Source: Tautonia plasticadhaerens
GTDB taxonomy: Bacteria > Planctomycetota > Planctomycetia > Isosphaerales > Isosphaeraceae
Assembly (NCBI RefSeq): GCF_007752535.1
Contig: NZ_CP036426.1
Location: 6,696,001 to 6,760,000, forward strand
DNA: 64,000 bases
Direction of reading: 5' to 3'
Below, piece by piece: positions 1 to 8,050 of the stretch. The position numbers and the translations under genes are program-made. The stretch's first letter is position 1, and every line of letters begins with the position of its first letter. Below the pieces are notes generated by a model. That model was given only the letters and a program-made list of their open reading frames with translations. It had not been told where the DNA came from and did no database searches.

Positions 1-887
1 AAGTCGGTCCAGACGAGGTTGACCTGACCGGGTTGCAGTTTCGCCCGTACGGCAAGGCTTCGAAAGTCGCAGTTGTAAACCCGGGCATCGGCCGGCTGGC
101 GTACCAACGGGGAATTGGCCAGCGCCTCCCGCCGCTCCTGGTGGGCCGCCCTGACGACATCCCGGTTGGTTAAGATGATCTTGCTGGCCGGCAGCTTCTC
201 CGGGTCGATTCGGCTCAGGGTGTCGGCGTGGCGGGGGGCGTGATTGAGCCTCGTGTGGTACACCGGCAGCCGGCGGGGCTTGGTCGCCGGATGGACCTGG
301 CCGTTGCGCGCGACCCGATGGTCGGTCCGTGGTACCTCCCCCGACGCCTCCAGCGCCCGGCGGTAGTTTGCGATCGTCTCCTTGCAGGTACCCACCAGAT
401 CGGCGATAGATCGGTCGGAGAGGTTGGGGTTGCGGAGCAGTTCGGCCCGGCCCAACTGCTGCTTCTCGGCGGTACTCAGGGATCGGTGGCGATTTTCGAG
501 GTGAACCCTGGCCCACTTCTGTTCCTCGCTCAGGCCGACGACGATTTCCACGGGGTAGTCGGTGGAGCCCAGGTGCTCCAGCGCTCGTCGACGGCGGTGG
601 CCGCTGAGGATGTGGCCCTCGGGGGTACAGACGAGCGGTCGGAGCAGGCCGTGCTCGGCGACCTGCCGGCAGAGCGACTGGTACTCCTCGTCGTCCCGGT
701 CGGGGTACACCTTGAACGGCTGCTCAGCGGCGAAGAATGACCTCGACCTCGTGTTCCGCCGGTTCTCCGGCCTGGGCTTCGGTTCGGGCGGCGAAACCGG
801 CTTCCGGAGCGTGTCGGCCTGGTCCTTGGCGGGCGGCTCGGGGGAGTTCCGGCGAGAGGGGCTCTTGGTCGTGGCGAGCCGGTGCAT
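1..887 (-). CDS. ParB-like N-terminal domain protein, probable DNA methyltransferase fusion (3' end cut by window)
   Basis: The reverse-strand reading frame is open from an ATG at 887 to the window edge (295 codons). The start is supported by CAGGAG 8 bases upstream. Residues 1-50 are a Pro/Arg-rich tail. Residues about 55-135 form a ParB/sulfiredoxin-like domain with ILSGHRRRRAL (93-103) and the typical HLENRHR that follows. Residues 155-185 look like a DNA-binding HTH (SIADLVGTCKETIANYRR). The visible C-terminus (YNCDF...VNLVWTD) resembles the entry to the DPPY catalytic motif of DNA methylases, as in the two ParB-methylase genes at 54-58 kb, but the motif itself is beyond the edge. By analogy it would bind DNA through the ParB/HTH part and methylate it. 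The methylase part is inference; the ParB part is clear. Confidence 0.75.
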   Translation of the reverse strand, partial: MHRLATTKSPSRRNSPEPPAKDQADTLRKPVSPPEPKPRPENRRNTRSRSFFAAEQPFKVYPDRDDEEYQSLCRQVAEHGLLRPLVCTPEGHILSGHRRRRALEHLGSTDYPVEIVVGLSEEQKWARVHLENRHRSLSTAEKQQLGRAELLRNPNLSDRSIADLVGTCKETIANYRRALEASGEVPRTDHRVARNGQVHPATKPRRLPVYHTRLNHAPRHADTLSRIDPEKLPASKIILTNRDVVRAAHQERREALANSPLVRQPADARVYNCDFRSLAVRAKLQPGQVNLVWTD

Positions 888-1378
888 GGGGAGGCTCCTG
901 CGGGTACGGACGGAGGACGGGCCGGTCCGAGGCCGGTCATCGTGGCGCCCATGCAGGTAGCGTAGGTCAGGACGGCGCCCCTGGCCGCAAGGCGCATGAT
1001 GCAAAGACATTCCGCCCGGGGTACGCCGACGGCGACGAGGTGGGCCGGGGAGCCGTTCTTCGGGGAGGCCGGGACGGGATTGCCAAACTAGCCAGGGCGC
1101 ACTGCCCGGATGGCGCCCGCCAGGGCGATGTGCATCAAGACCATCCGGCGGGAATGCGATCGGCTGGCTCCTGGCTATGACCGGAGCCGGGGCCGCCGGG
1201 CCATGGGGGAGATGCGGTGCGTCCTCCGGCACGGCGGCAGCATGCAGGATCGTCCTGTTGGACTGATGCCGCGCCCCGCCGCCCTCTGCAATCCTCGATC
1301 TCGGCGGTCCACGAGGAGTCAATGCAGCCCTGGACGCTCTGGTAGGAGGGGCACGCCTCGGCGTAGCGCGGCCCCCGA
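888..1378. other. no gene recognised
   Basis: This stretch lies upstream of the ParB-like gene. Open frames here are high-GC shadows without a ribosome site or recognisable protein. It probably contains the promoter of the leftward ParB-like gene, but no convincing -35/-10 pair was picked out. Confidence 0.4.
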
Positions 1379-1899
1379 GTGCCGGCCAGTCACCCGGCGA
1401 CCCCGGCGAAGATGACGATCAACGAGAACATCTCCGGCAGCGATAACTCCCCGCAGATAGTCGGCACAGCCCTCGGGGGGGCTGGGAATCGACGCACCGG
1501 GGGCGAAAGGGACGCCGCCGTTGGGCCTGGCTCTGGCCGGATCGCTTTGCAGGCGGGTGAACTGGGCCTCCTCGACGGGGCCCCCGGCCTGCGCAAATCC
1601 CTAATGGCTCTCAACTTGGCCGCCAGGGAAACGACCGGCGGGCCACTCCCGCATTTTGCGGGCCTTGCCCCTTCCGGCGGCGGTGTGGTCCTGCATGGCG
1701 AGGATGAGGAGCCGGTGCTCAGCCGACGCCTCCTGGACGCCGGGGCCGCCTGGATCGGGTCCGCATCCTCGCAGGCGGATTCGCCCTGCCGCAGTTCCTC
1801 GATAGCCTGGAGGAGGCAATTTCGGAGGTCGATGTGCGGCCGGTGATCCCTGACCACTCAACGACCTCCTCTACACTACACACCACAGAACACAAATGA
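1379..1899 (+). pseudogene. RepA-type AAA ATPase remnant, frameshifted and truncated
   Basis: In one frame, about 1540-1745 encodes a RecA/RepA-like P-loop segment (LLDGAPGLRKSLMALNLAAR, then GGGVVLHGEDEEPVLSRRL and LDAGA). The matching continuation (DRVRILAGGF..LPQFLDSLEEAISEV) is found only after a frame change near 1745-1760, and runs to a TGA at 1897-1899. Plasmid/phage RepA-like ATPases keep these pieces in one frame and continue for about 200 residues more. The P-loop also has Arg where the second conserved Gly of GxxGxGKS is expected. The gene is therefore judged dead: one frameshift plus loss of the 3' half. It suggests this end of the window once held replication or mobilisation genes of an integrated element. 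Confidence 0.6.
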
Positions 1900-1906
1900 G
1901 ACATCC

Positions 1907-2179
1907 ATGAAACTCGTTTGGAACGAGCGCTCGCCGGGTTACTACCGTTCAGGACGTGGTTCCCACGGGGATTACGCCATCGCCCAGCAGGAGGACGGGA
2001 CCTGGCGGCTTAGCCGACTATCGAGTCTTAACTCGACGACGGGCCGACCTGCGCAGGGCCTCGCCGCCCTGTCTGTCCTAATGATCGGCCAGTTCCCCTC
2101 GGCGGAGGAGGCGATGCGTTACGCCGAGGACCATCGGGAGGAGATCGAAGAGATTCCTCTCCCCCCGATCTACTTCTGA
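1907..2179 (+). CDS. hypothetical protein, 90 aa
   Basis: A complete ATG-started frame immediately follows the RepA-like remnant. The product is a soluble-looking 90-residue protein: an N-terminal part rich in Trp/Tyr (residues 1-40) and an acidic helical C-terminus (SAEEAMRYAEDHREEIEEI) typical of small accessory proteins of mobile elements. No family is recognised. No strong Shine-Dalgarno sequence is present before the ATG. Composition looks protein-like rather than a shadow, so it is kept with moderate confidence. Confidence 0.5.
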   Translation: MKLVWNERSPGYYRSGRGSHGDYAIAQQEDGTWRLSRLSSLNSTTGRPAQGLAALSVLMIGQFPSAEEAMRYAEDHREEIEEIPLPPIYF

Positions 2180-2394
2180 TGTCCGTGCGAGCGGTTTCTC
2201 TCCGTACATGGTCGCCGGGTTGCCACGGCGGCATCACTGTACCCGCCTCGACGGAGGATCGCTCAGGGGCGGCTTGGGAGGGCGGGCCGAGGGCGAGCGA
2301 AAAACAACCACGACCGACGAGGCGACCAGGAGATCGGCCCCACCATCGGTCATGGGAAGGGCCCAGGGGCTCTGAGGCGTTACAGGAGGGTGCG

Positions 2395-2661
2395 ATGGAC
2401 GAGTTCTTCAGGCGCCGGGACGGCGACTGCCCCGGGGAGCCCCCGAGTGATACGCTCCGAAGTGCAGTACGGCGGCGTGGGCTGACCGCCTGGCGACTGG
2501 CGAAAATATCGGGGGTAAATGAGCATGTGGCCCGCCGCTTCATGAGGCAGGGCTCCCGGTTGAGGAGCGACACGTTCGATCGGCTTTGCACGGCTCTGGG
2601 ACTGATTCTCCTGGACCCGGATCATGAAGAGGACCCCAGGGATAGGGCCGGGGGAGGCTGA
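2395..2661 (+). CDS. small helix-turn-helix (XRE-like) DNA-binding protein, 88 aa
   Basis: The ATG at 2395 was chosen over longer in-frame starts because it has a good ribosome site (AGGAGGG, 5 bases upstream). Residues about 18-70 have the pattern of a Cro/CI-type HTH: LRSAVRRRGLTAWRLAKISG, VNEHVARRFM, then a Ser/Arg turn and FDRLCTALGLILL. This is the usual layout of single-domain XRE regulators in which a helix asks for low-complexity operators. It lies just before a non-coding stretch with several palindromes (for example 3796-3824), which could be its targets; that link is inference only. Confidence 0.65.
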   Translation: MDEFFRRRDGDCPGEPPSDTLRSAVRRRGLTAWRLAKISGVNEHVARRFMRQGSRLRSDTFDRLCTALGLILLDPDHEEDPRDRAGGG

Positions 2662-3012
2662 GAGGTCAACCGGACGCATGCGGTGGGGGCCAAGCCTCGG
2701 CCACGCGAACGTCGTCTCCGGTGTAGGACCGGGCGCCCTGGTACCGGGCGACCTCGGGCTGGAAGCCCTGCTGGTGGGCGTATGGGACGCGATGCCGATC
2801 ATTGCCCCCGATTCGACTGGCAGAGTCACTGATAGACAACATGATCACCTCGTACCCGAGGACGAAGGAGACCTGCCGGCGCCGAAAGGAATAGGGGTCT
2901 CGTTGTAGATGGATTGGTTCGGGAGGTTCATGGACGATTGCCTGATCTCAATTGCCTAGACCAAGAGTAGTAGAGTACATACCCCGTCTCTTCCCCTTGT
3001 GATTTTACTCTT

Positions 3013-3509
3013 TGCCCCCCTTTCTTTGGGGGAGAGTTAATAAGGGTAGAGACAGAGCACGCACCTCGCTTGGCCCCTTTACGGCAGTTGAACGCAGTCG
3101 GCAATGTTTGCGCGTCTTGGTCTGGCCTTTCGGCCATATCACGAGTGGACCGGCAGCAGGGTGTTATCCCTGCCGGGGCGGCTTGACCCGCCCGACGTAT
3201 CGACTAAGACAAATCCCGTGAAGGATTCGAATCCTGCATCCTCTAGCAGGCCGTTGCCCGGAAAACCCCCGCCTTGCGGCGGGTCAAAACGATTGCATTG
3301 CTCGATCCCATCCCGACGGCGACGACTCGGATCGGTCCGTCAGGCCAGGCCACCCCCCTTAACCTAACGCCGGGCAACCGGCGCCAGGATTTGTACTTGA
3401 GTGGCCGTTTCGTCGGGGTTGCCGGTCCCGCTCTATTGCGGTGCTCTGCGGCTTACCCCTGCCCGAGAAGTTGGTACCTTCTCGGGCCGCCTGTTACCCC
3501 TTGCGGGGT
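3013..3509. other. cluster of stem-loops, candidate structured RNA or element remnant
   Basis: Eight hairpins occur in 500 bases. The clearest are TGGCC-TTTC-GGCCA (3123-3136), an imperfect stem at 3150-3177, GGGCGG-CTTGAC-CCGCCC (near 3176-3193), CCCGCC-TTGC-GGCGGG (3268-3283), CGCCGG-GCAA-CCGGCG (3368-3383), CCCGAGAAG-7nt-CTTCTCGGG (3462-3486) and ACCCC-TTGC-GGGGT (3496-3509). Three of these give GNRA tetraloops (GAAA, GCAA, GCAA) if the minus strand is transcribed; one gives GCAA on the plus strand. No known RNA family was recognised, and the strand is not settled. Confidence 0.35.
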
Positions 3510-3795
3510 CCGGAGTCTTTTTACTGGTAGAACCAGAGGGAGAGATACTCCGAAGAACCTGGAGCCAAGCCGTATTGTCAACGAGCGTGATAGTTGATGG
3601 AAGTCGGTGGAGGTTGTCAGCAGTTGTCAGTATAGTAGAGTGCAACGGCGCGATTATTTGTGGACGCCACAAATTTTCCCGTCATCACCTCATAGCCTGG
3701 TCCGACACCATTCTTCAGGTCTAAAAATATGGCCACCCCGAGACACGCAACCTCGCCGGGGCGGCCGGGAGGCGAACCCTCTGGTGCCCCGGATA

Positions 3796-3824
3796 CCTCG
3801 ACTGGATGAATCATCCAGTCGAGG
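3796..3824. repeat. perfect 29-base palindrome
   Basis: The arms are CCTCGACTGGATGA and its exact reverse complement, separated by a single A. A closely related palindrome (17 of 19 core bases identical) occurs at 5198-5216. It may be a regulator binding site or a recombination-type site; nothing in the sequence decides. Confidence 0.7.
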
Positions 3825-4235
3825 CGGCGCGGACGTGAGGCAACATCCAGCCGGGCAGGCGTCGAACGAAGGGAACCTCCAGGATGTGGGCCAGGACCTC
3901 GGGCCGCCGCAATAATATTCCACGCCGAAGTGCCCGACAGCCGGCGATCGGACCGGACTCCGAATCCATTAAAAGAAGACGCCCCGGTTGCCCGTTTCCC
4001 GACATGGAGGCTCTGCAACGACTTGCGGCAACAAACTTTAAGACAAACGGGTTGTTACTTATTATCACATTTTGATATTGACCCAAGGCCGGTCCCTCGC
4101 TAATGATGGATGGGGCGGGACGAGAGGCTGACGGGCGAGGGACGCCCGCCTCTGCGATGGATCATCAGCGGGCCGGAATCCGCCGGAAAGCGACCGGCTG
4201 GCTCTCGCCGACAAGATACTGGAGGGGACATCGGC

Positions 4236-4448
4236 ATGACGCTAAACGATTACCGCCGGGTACGACTGATCATCTCCAAGATTCTGGAGTACGCCGAGGC
4301 CGGTGGCATGGCACCCCGGGACTGCGGACTGATCTACGAATCCCTGGACGCCACCCTTGGCCAGCCGGGCGACCCCGAGGGCCTGATCGCCCAAATCCGC
4401 CAGATCATCGACGCCCGAGAGTGGCAGTCGCCTGGAAACCACGGTTAG
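4236..4448 (+). CDS. hypothetical protein, 70 aa
   Basis: The ATG at 4236 is preceded by GGAGGGG with 8 bases of spacing, so it is preferred over an upstream in-frame start. The product is a small, mostly helical protein (MTLNDYRRVRLIISKILEYA..., then IYESLDATLG and LIAQIRQIIDA). No family is recognised. Good ribosome site and normal composition support a real gene. Confidence 0.55.
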   Translation: MTLNDYRRVRLIISKILEYAEAGGMAPRDCGLIYESLDATLGQPGDPEGLIAQIRQIIDAREWQSPGNHG

Positions 4449-4886
4449 TAGGGCTTGGAGGACATGAACCAGCACAAGATGCTGTTCCGGCGCCGCCCGG
4501 ACCTGGGCGTCTGATGGGCACGGGCCGGGTCGGGTCGAGGCCATCAGGTCCCTCGGCTTCACCCGGCTCGCTGCGTTCGCACGGGATGCGGGAGGCCGTG
4601 GCGACGGGCTCGCTCCGCTCACCCGTGCCGACGGCCGCCCGATCGAGTCTCCCCGGTCATCGGTTGTATCGTGACCCCAGCCTCGCGTCGACGACGACGG
4701 CACGGGGGTCGATCATGAGCAGGAGGAATGGCTCGGTGTTTTAGACTCGCTCATCCCCTCCTGGAGTCACGCCGAGACGGTGTCCGGAGGCCCGTCCCCG
4801 TCAGGGGCGGTGTCGAACGGACATCGACCTCAGTAGTTGCCGCAGGCAGCCCATCTCTGAAAGTCTCCGCAAGGGGACGATTTGTT
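4449..4886. other. no gene recognised
   Basis: Only low-quality overlapping frames are present. Nothing regulatory was identified with confidence. Confidence 0.4.
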
Positions 4887-5108
4887 GTGGAGTACAAAAA
4901 ACCCGATGAGGCAAACGTCCCGGGCGAGTCAATTGTGGCGTACGATACAATCCCGATCGAGGAGCCGGATCGAGACGAACGGAGGCGCCCCTTGCTGACC
5001 CCAGAACAGATCAAGCCCTTCCTGCTGAACGAAGACCCCGATGCCCGGGAGGCTGAGGGTGGGGAGTGGGCCGGGGCCCGTGCCCCTGACGGTCTGTCTC
5101 GTGGATGA
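4887..5108 (+). CDS. possible small acidic protein, 73 aa
   Basis: A GTG at 4887 follows an AGGGGA stretch about 8 bases upstream and opens a frame whose first 60 residues look like a genuine charged protein (EYKKPDEANVPGESIVAYD, IPIEEPDRDERRRPLLTPEQ). The last 15 residues look like random high-GC translation, so the 3' end may be truncated or the frame spurious. No family is recognised. Confidence 0.35.
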   Translation: MEYKKPDEANVPGESIVAYDTIPIEEPDRDERRRPLLTPEQIKPFLLNEDPDAREAEGGEWAGARAPDGLSRG

Positions 5109-5475
5109 CCCTGGGGTCCACACGCCCTACCATCTCGATGGCCTCGCCTACCGGGATCAGGCAGGGATGCGATCTCATCGACGCCAGGCGTCCGTCAACT
5201 GGATGATTTATCCAGTGAACGCTCCCGGCACATCCAGGAGGCGAGGCGTATCGCATGGGCCGCAGAATGGCATCGGAGGCCGAGAGTTTTTGGTAGAGGA
5301 AGGGACCCGAACTCGGTGGCGTTCCACCCTCCCCGGTAGGGTCCCCCGGCTGGGACGAAACAGCGAAGAATTAGACAATTGACCATTCGGCGACGGGATC
5401 GTCGCTACACCCCGCTCATCAAGGGGCAATCGGCGGGATTCCCGGCCCCTGAGATGGCCGCCCTCCGGAGGGGGG
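5109..5475. other. no gene recognised; contains a palindrome
   Basis: No supported frame. It contains the inverted repeat at 5198-5216 (separate entry). Confidence 0.4.
5198..5216. repeat. inverted repeat related to the 29-base palindrome
   Basis: The arms ACTGGAT and ATCCAGT flank GATTT. It differs from the core of the 3796-3824 palindrome at two positions. Confidence 0.55.
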
Positions 5476-6200
5476 TCAGGTCGGGGTATCGACCTCATCC
5501 CAGTCGGCGTCCAGGAACCGCACGAGCCAGTTCAGGGCATGGTGCCTCTGCTCGACGACGCCGACGGCGGCGCACTCCGACACGTCGACCGGTTCGCCCC
5601 CCTCAGACCAGTCGAGGTGCTCGGGGACCATGTGACCCTTGAGCCAGGCGTCCCGGACGGCCCAGTGGACCCGCATGATGAGGTCCTGCTCATCCAGGAT
5701 TTCGGACGCTGGCCTCAGCGTCCCGCCCGTGACGAGTTCGGATGACCCCTCGAAGGGCTTCACCAGTTCGACGAGGTGGGGCACGTCGCACATCCCGACC
5801 GGCCAGCCCAACTCCTCGACCCGCCCCAACGCCCAGAGCAGCACCCAGATGGCCTCCAGGCGCCAGTATACGCCCGGCTCGTGTCCGGGTCGGGCTCGGC
5901 ATCCGCCAGGAAGCCCTCCTCCTGTGGGCTGAGGGCCTCCCGCAGGACGAGCCGGTCGATCAGGTCCCACGCCTCCAGCCGGGGCATCCCCTCGGCCCGC
6001 AGGACGACGACCCAGAGGGACAGCATCCGGCCGGCGACCTCGGGTCCGGACCGAAGGGCGACCTCCTCGTCGTCATCGACGTAGAGGGGGCCCCGGTACA
6101 TGGGCACCCGGCGGGCTCGGAGCATGCCCCTGGAGCGCTCGGCACGGGCGACCTGCCGCCCCGTCGGCCTCCACGGCTCCTCATCTCCGGGATCGCTCAT
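5476..6200 (-). pseudogene. DUF4272 protein, split by a frameshift
   Basis: The N-terminal half (ATG at 6200: RSGPEVAGRMLSLWVVVLRAEGM, EALSPQEEGFLADAEPDPD) and the C-terminal half (WRLEAIWVLLWALGRVEELG, CDVPHLVELV, RPASEILDEQDLIMRVHWAV, RHHALNWLVR, WDEVDTPT at the end) are both characteristic of DUF4272 and together make one protein of about 241 residues. They lie in different frames. The change falls near 5865-5880; one missing base after TATACT would restore the expected TWRLEA. Either the gene is broken or this is a sequencing error. DUF4272 proteins are widespread and of unknown function. Confidence 0.75.
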
Positions 6201-6593
6201 CGGTTCCCCCGTGCCGTCCCCTCTGCCGGGCTATCGAAGGCCCGCCCGTCGGAGACGATCATAGGGGACTCCGGGGGTCCCAGGTAGACCGCCGGGGCGG
6301 CCGGCGGCCAGGGTCGTCCACGCCCGGTCATTCATCGGGCTGCCGGCTCGGGGCGGTGACCCGATGCCGTGGGCCCAGGAGGCAACCTGTTGCCAACCGG
6401 AGCCGCGCAAGAAAGAAGGCGGGCCGCCGCCTGCGGACACCGCCTGTTGCTGGTCAGGTCGTGAAGGGGTCCTCGGGCAAGGTATCGCCTCCTTTCGACG
6501 CATCGACCGTGGGCCGCCCGGCTCAACCCTCGGGGGCGGCCCAACTGAATGCTATGTCTAGGTTGCCCTCGCCGCAAGCCCGTTCGCCGAAGC
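6201..6593. other. no gene recognised
   Basis: The stretch lies between the start of the DUF4272 gene and the end of the carboxypeptidase-regulatory-like gene. No supported frame or clear terminator was seen. Confidence 0.4.
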
Positions 6594-7916
6594 TCAGGGC
6601 GTCTCCTCCGGGGCGCCCCGCAGCGGGCTGTCCCTCCGGCGTTGATACTCCTGATAGTCCTCCTGGGTGAACCCTCCGGAGTCCCGCTCCGGCGGCGGGC
6701 CGGGTTCGAGCAGGAACCGCAGGCCGTCGGTGTCGCCCTCGACCATCCCCAGCAAGCCGCCCTGGTTCAGCAGGTCGAGGCTGGCGTTGCGCGGCGACGG
6801 GTGATAGCCGGGCACCCGGGCAGACAGCCCCACGCGCTCGGCGGGGACGCCCTCGAAGGTGAAGCCCCCGTCCGGCCCGACGACCGCAGTCTGGCTGTCC
6901 CAGGCGTCGTCGCGCGAGAGGAGCACCCGGGTCTCCGGCGGCACCGGCCCGCCATCGGCCAGGACGACCCGGCCGCTGACCCGATGGCCGGGGCCGACCT
7001 CCACGTCGCCCAGGTCGATGGACTCCCCGTGGGCAGTGGTTCTCAGTGGTCGTAACGGGATCGCCCCGTGGGGCTTCAGGCTATCCATCAAGCCGTAGAG
7101 GTACCAGTCCTCGTCCGGCGGGATGTTGACGAATCCGAACTTGCCGTCCTCGTCGGCGGCGAACTGGAACTCGCCGACGAACCGCTCGGAATTGCGGTCC
7201 TGCTGCACCATCCCCAGCGCCACGCCCGGCAGCGGCTTGCCGTCCTTGACCACCCGGCCGACGACCGTCAGGCCGACGCCCAGCCGGATGGGGTGGACCT
7301 CCGGGCCGGCGGCCAGGGGCGCGAGCCGTACGGGGGCCAGGAACGGGGCCTTGACGCTCAGGTAGAGCCGCTCGCCGGCCTCGCCGACGCCGAGCCGGAA
7401 CGCGCCGTCGTCCTCGGAGACCGCCAGCGGGTCGATGCCCAGGTCGTCCACGCCGCCGAAGCGGTGGTATTGCTCCCGGGCCACGCCGATCGGCTCGATC
7501 ACCACCCGAGCCACCGGGTTGCCGCCGCCGTCCATCACCCGTCCCATCAGAACCCGGTCCGGGTCCCGGCGGTCGAGGTCATGAGGAGCCAGGGCGATCT
7601 CGTGCGGCCCCTCCTCGGGGACCAGCAGGGGCGTGGAGGCCGGGACGTAGCCGCGCGCCACCACCAGCAGGCGGAACTTCAGGTCGGGGTCGAGGTCCTC
7701 CAGGGCAAACTTGCCCCGCCCGTCGCTGACCGCAGACTTGCGGCAGTCCGGGTAGCAGGACGGTCAGAGGACGCCGACGCCCTGCCTGGGGGCGGCGGTG
7801 CTGACGAACACGGTGGCCCCGGCGACCGGACGCCCCTGGTCGTCCTGGACGGTGCCGGAGAGGGGGCCGGGGGAGGCGACCTGGGCGACGGCGGCGAGCA
7901 GCAGCGGGGCGATCAT
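6594..7916 (-). CDS. carboxypeptidase-regulatory-like domain protein with in-frame UGA at codon 51 (possible selenoprotein)
   Basis: The ATG at 7916 starts a signal peptide (MIAPLLLAAVAQVASPG), followed directly by a carboxypeptidase-regulatory-like beta fold (LSGTVQDDQGRPVAGATVFV). Codon 51 is TGA (7766-7764); the same frame then continues without interruption for 389 codons to 6594, with further repeats of the same fold (GRVMDGGGNPVARVVI; VVGRVVKDGKPLPGVAL; VSGRVVLADGGPVPPETRV). The residues after the TGA are PSCYPDC, so the TGA sits where a Cys would give CPSCYPDC, a form I recall from planctomycete relatives. A SECIS-like hairpin follows (separate entry). Two readings remain: selenocysteine (UxxC redox-type motif) or a simple nonsense mutation. 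The protein would be exported; its substrate is unknown. Confidence 0.7.
7726..7766 (-). promoter_or_regulatory. candidate bacterial SECIS element with UGA
   Basis: On the transcribed strand the UGA (7766-7764) is followed after 17 bases by a stem-loop (7746-7726). Its stem is CUG+CCGC paired with GCGG+CAG, with one bulged U, and its loop is AAGUCU. The loop and closing pairs (GC-AAGUCU-GC) differ by one base from the E. coli fdhF SECIS apex as I know it (GC-AGGUCU-GC), including the GU needed by SelB. The UGA-to-loop distance (24 bases) is in the usual bacterial range. The bulge is on the opposite arm from E. coli. Whether it works depends on selA/selB/selC/selD elsewhere. Confidence 0.45.
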
Positions 7917-8050
7917 GGCGAAACCCTCGTCGGGATGAGTCGTGCGAGACGACGTTGGCGAGTCTAACCTGGCCCTCCCCGGGAAGCAGCCCGGTCTTGT
8001 CCGCGCGGTGATCCGAAAGGCATCGGACCCGGGGAGGATCACTCGCCGCC

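Larger units (their letters stand above)
2662..4235. other. long non-coding stretch rich in hairpins
   Basis: No open frame here has a ribosome site, a recognisable domain or normal composition. GC is lower than in the flanks. The stretch holds a cluster of strong stem-loops (3013-3509, separate entry), a perfect 29-base palindrome (3796-3824), and AT-rich DNA near 4030-4080. It may hold a structured RNA, the remains of an element, or both. Confidence 0.5.

Noticed and set aside
3226-3239. AGGATTCGAATCCT resembles a tRNA T-arm
   Set aside because: It is a plain palindrome, and no matching acceptor, D or anticodon arm is found on either strand at tRNA spacing.
3268-3283. CCCGCC-GCAA-GGCGGG plus TTTT on the minus strand as an intrinsic terminator
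   Set aside because: There is no upstream minus-strand gene for it to end; it is kept only as part of the hairpin cluster.
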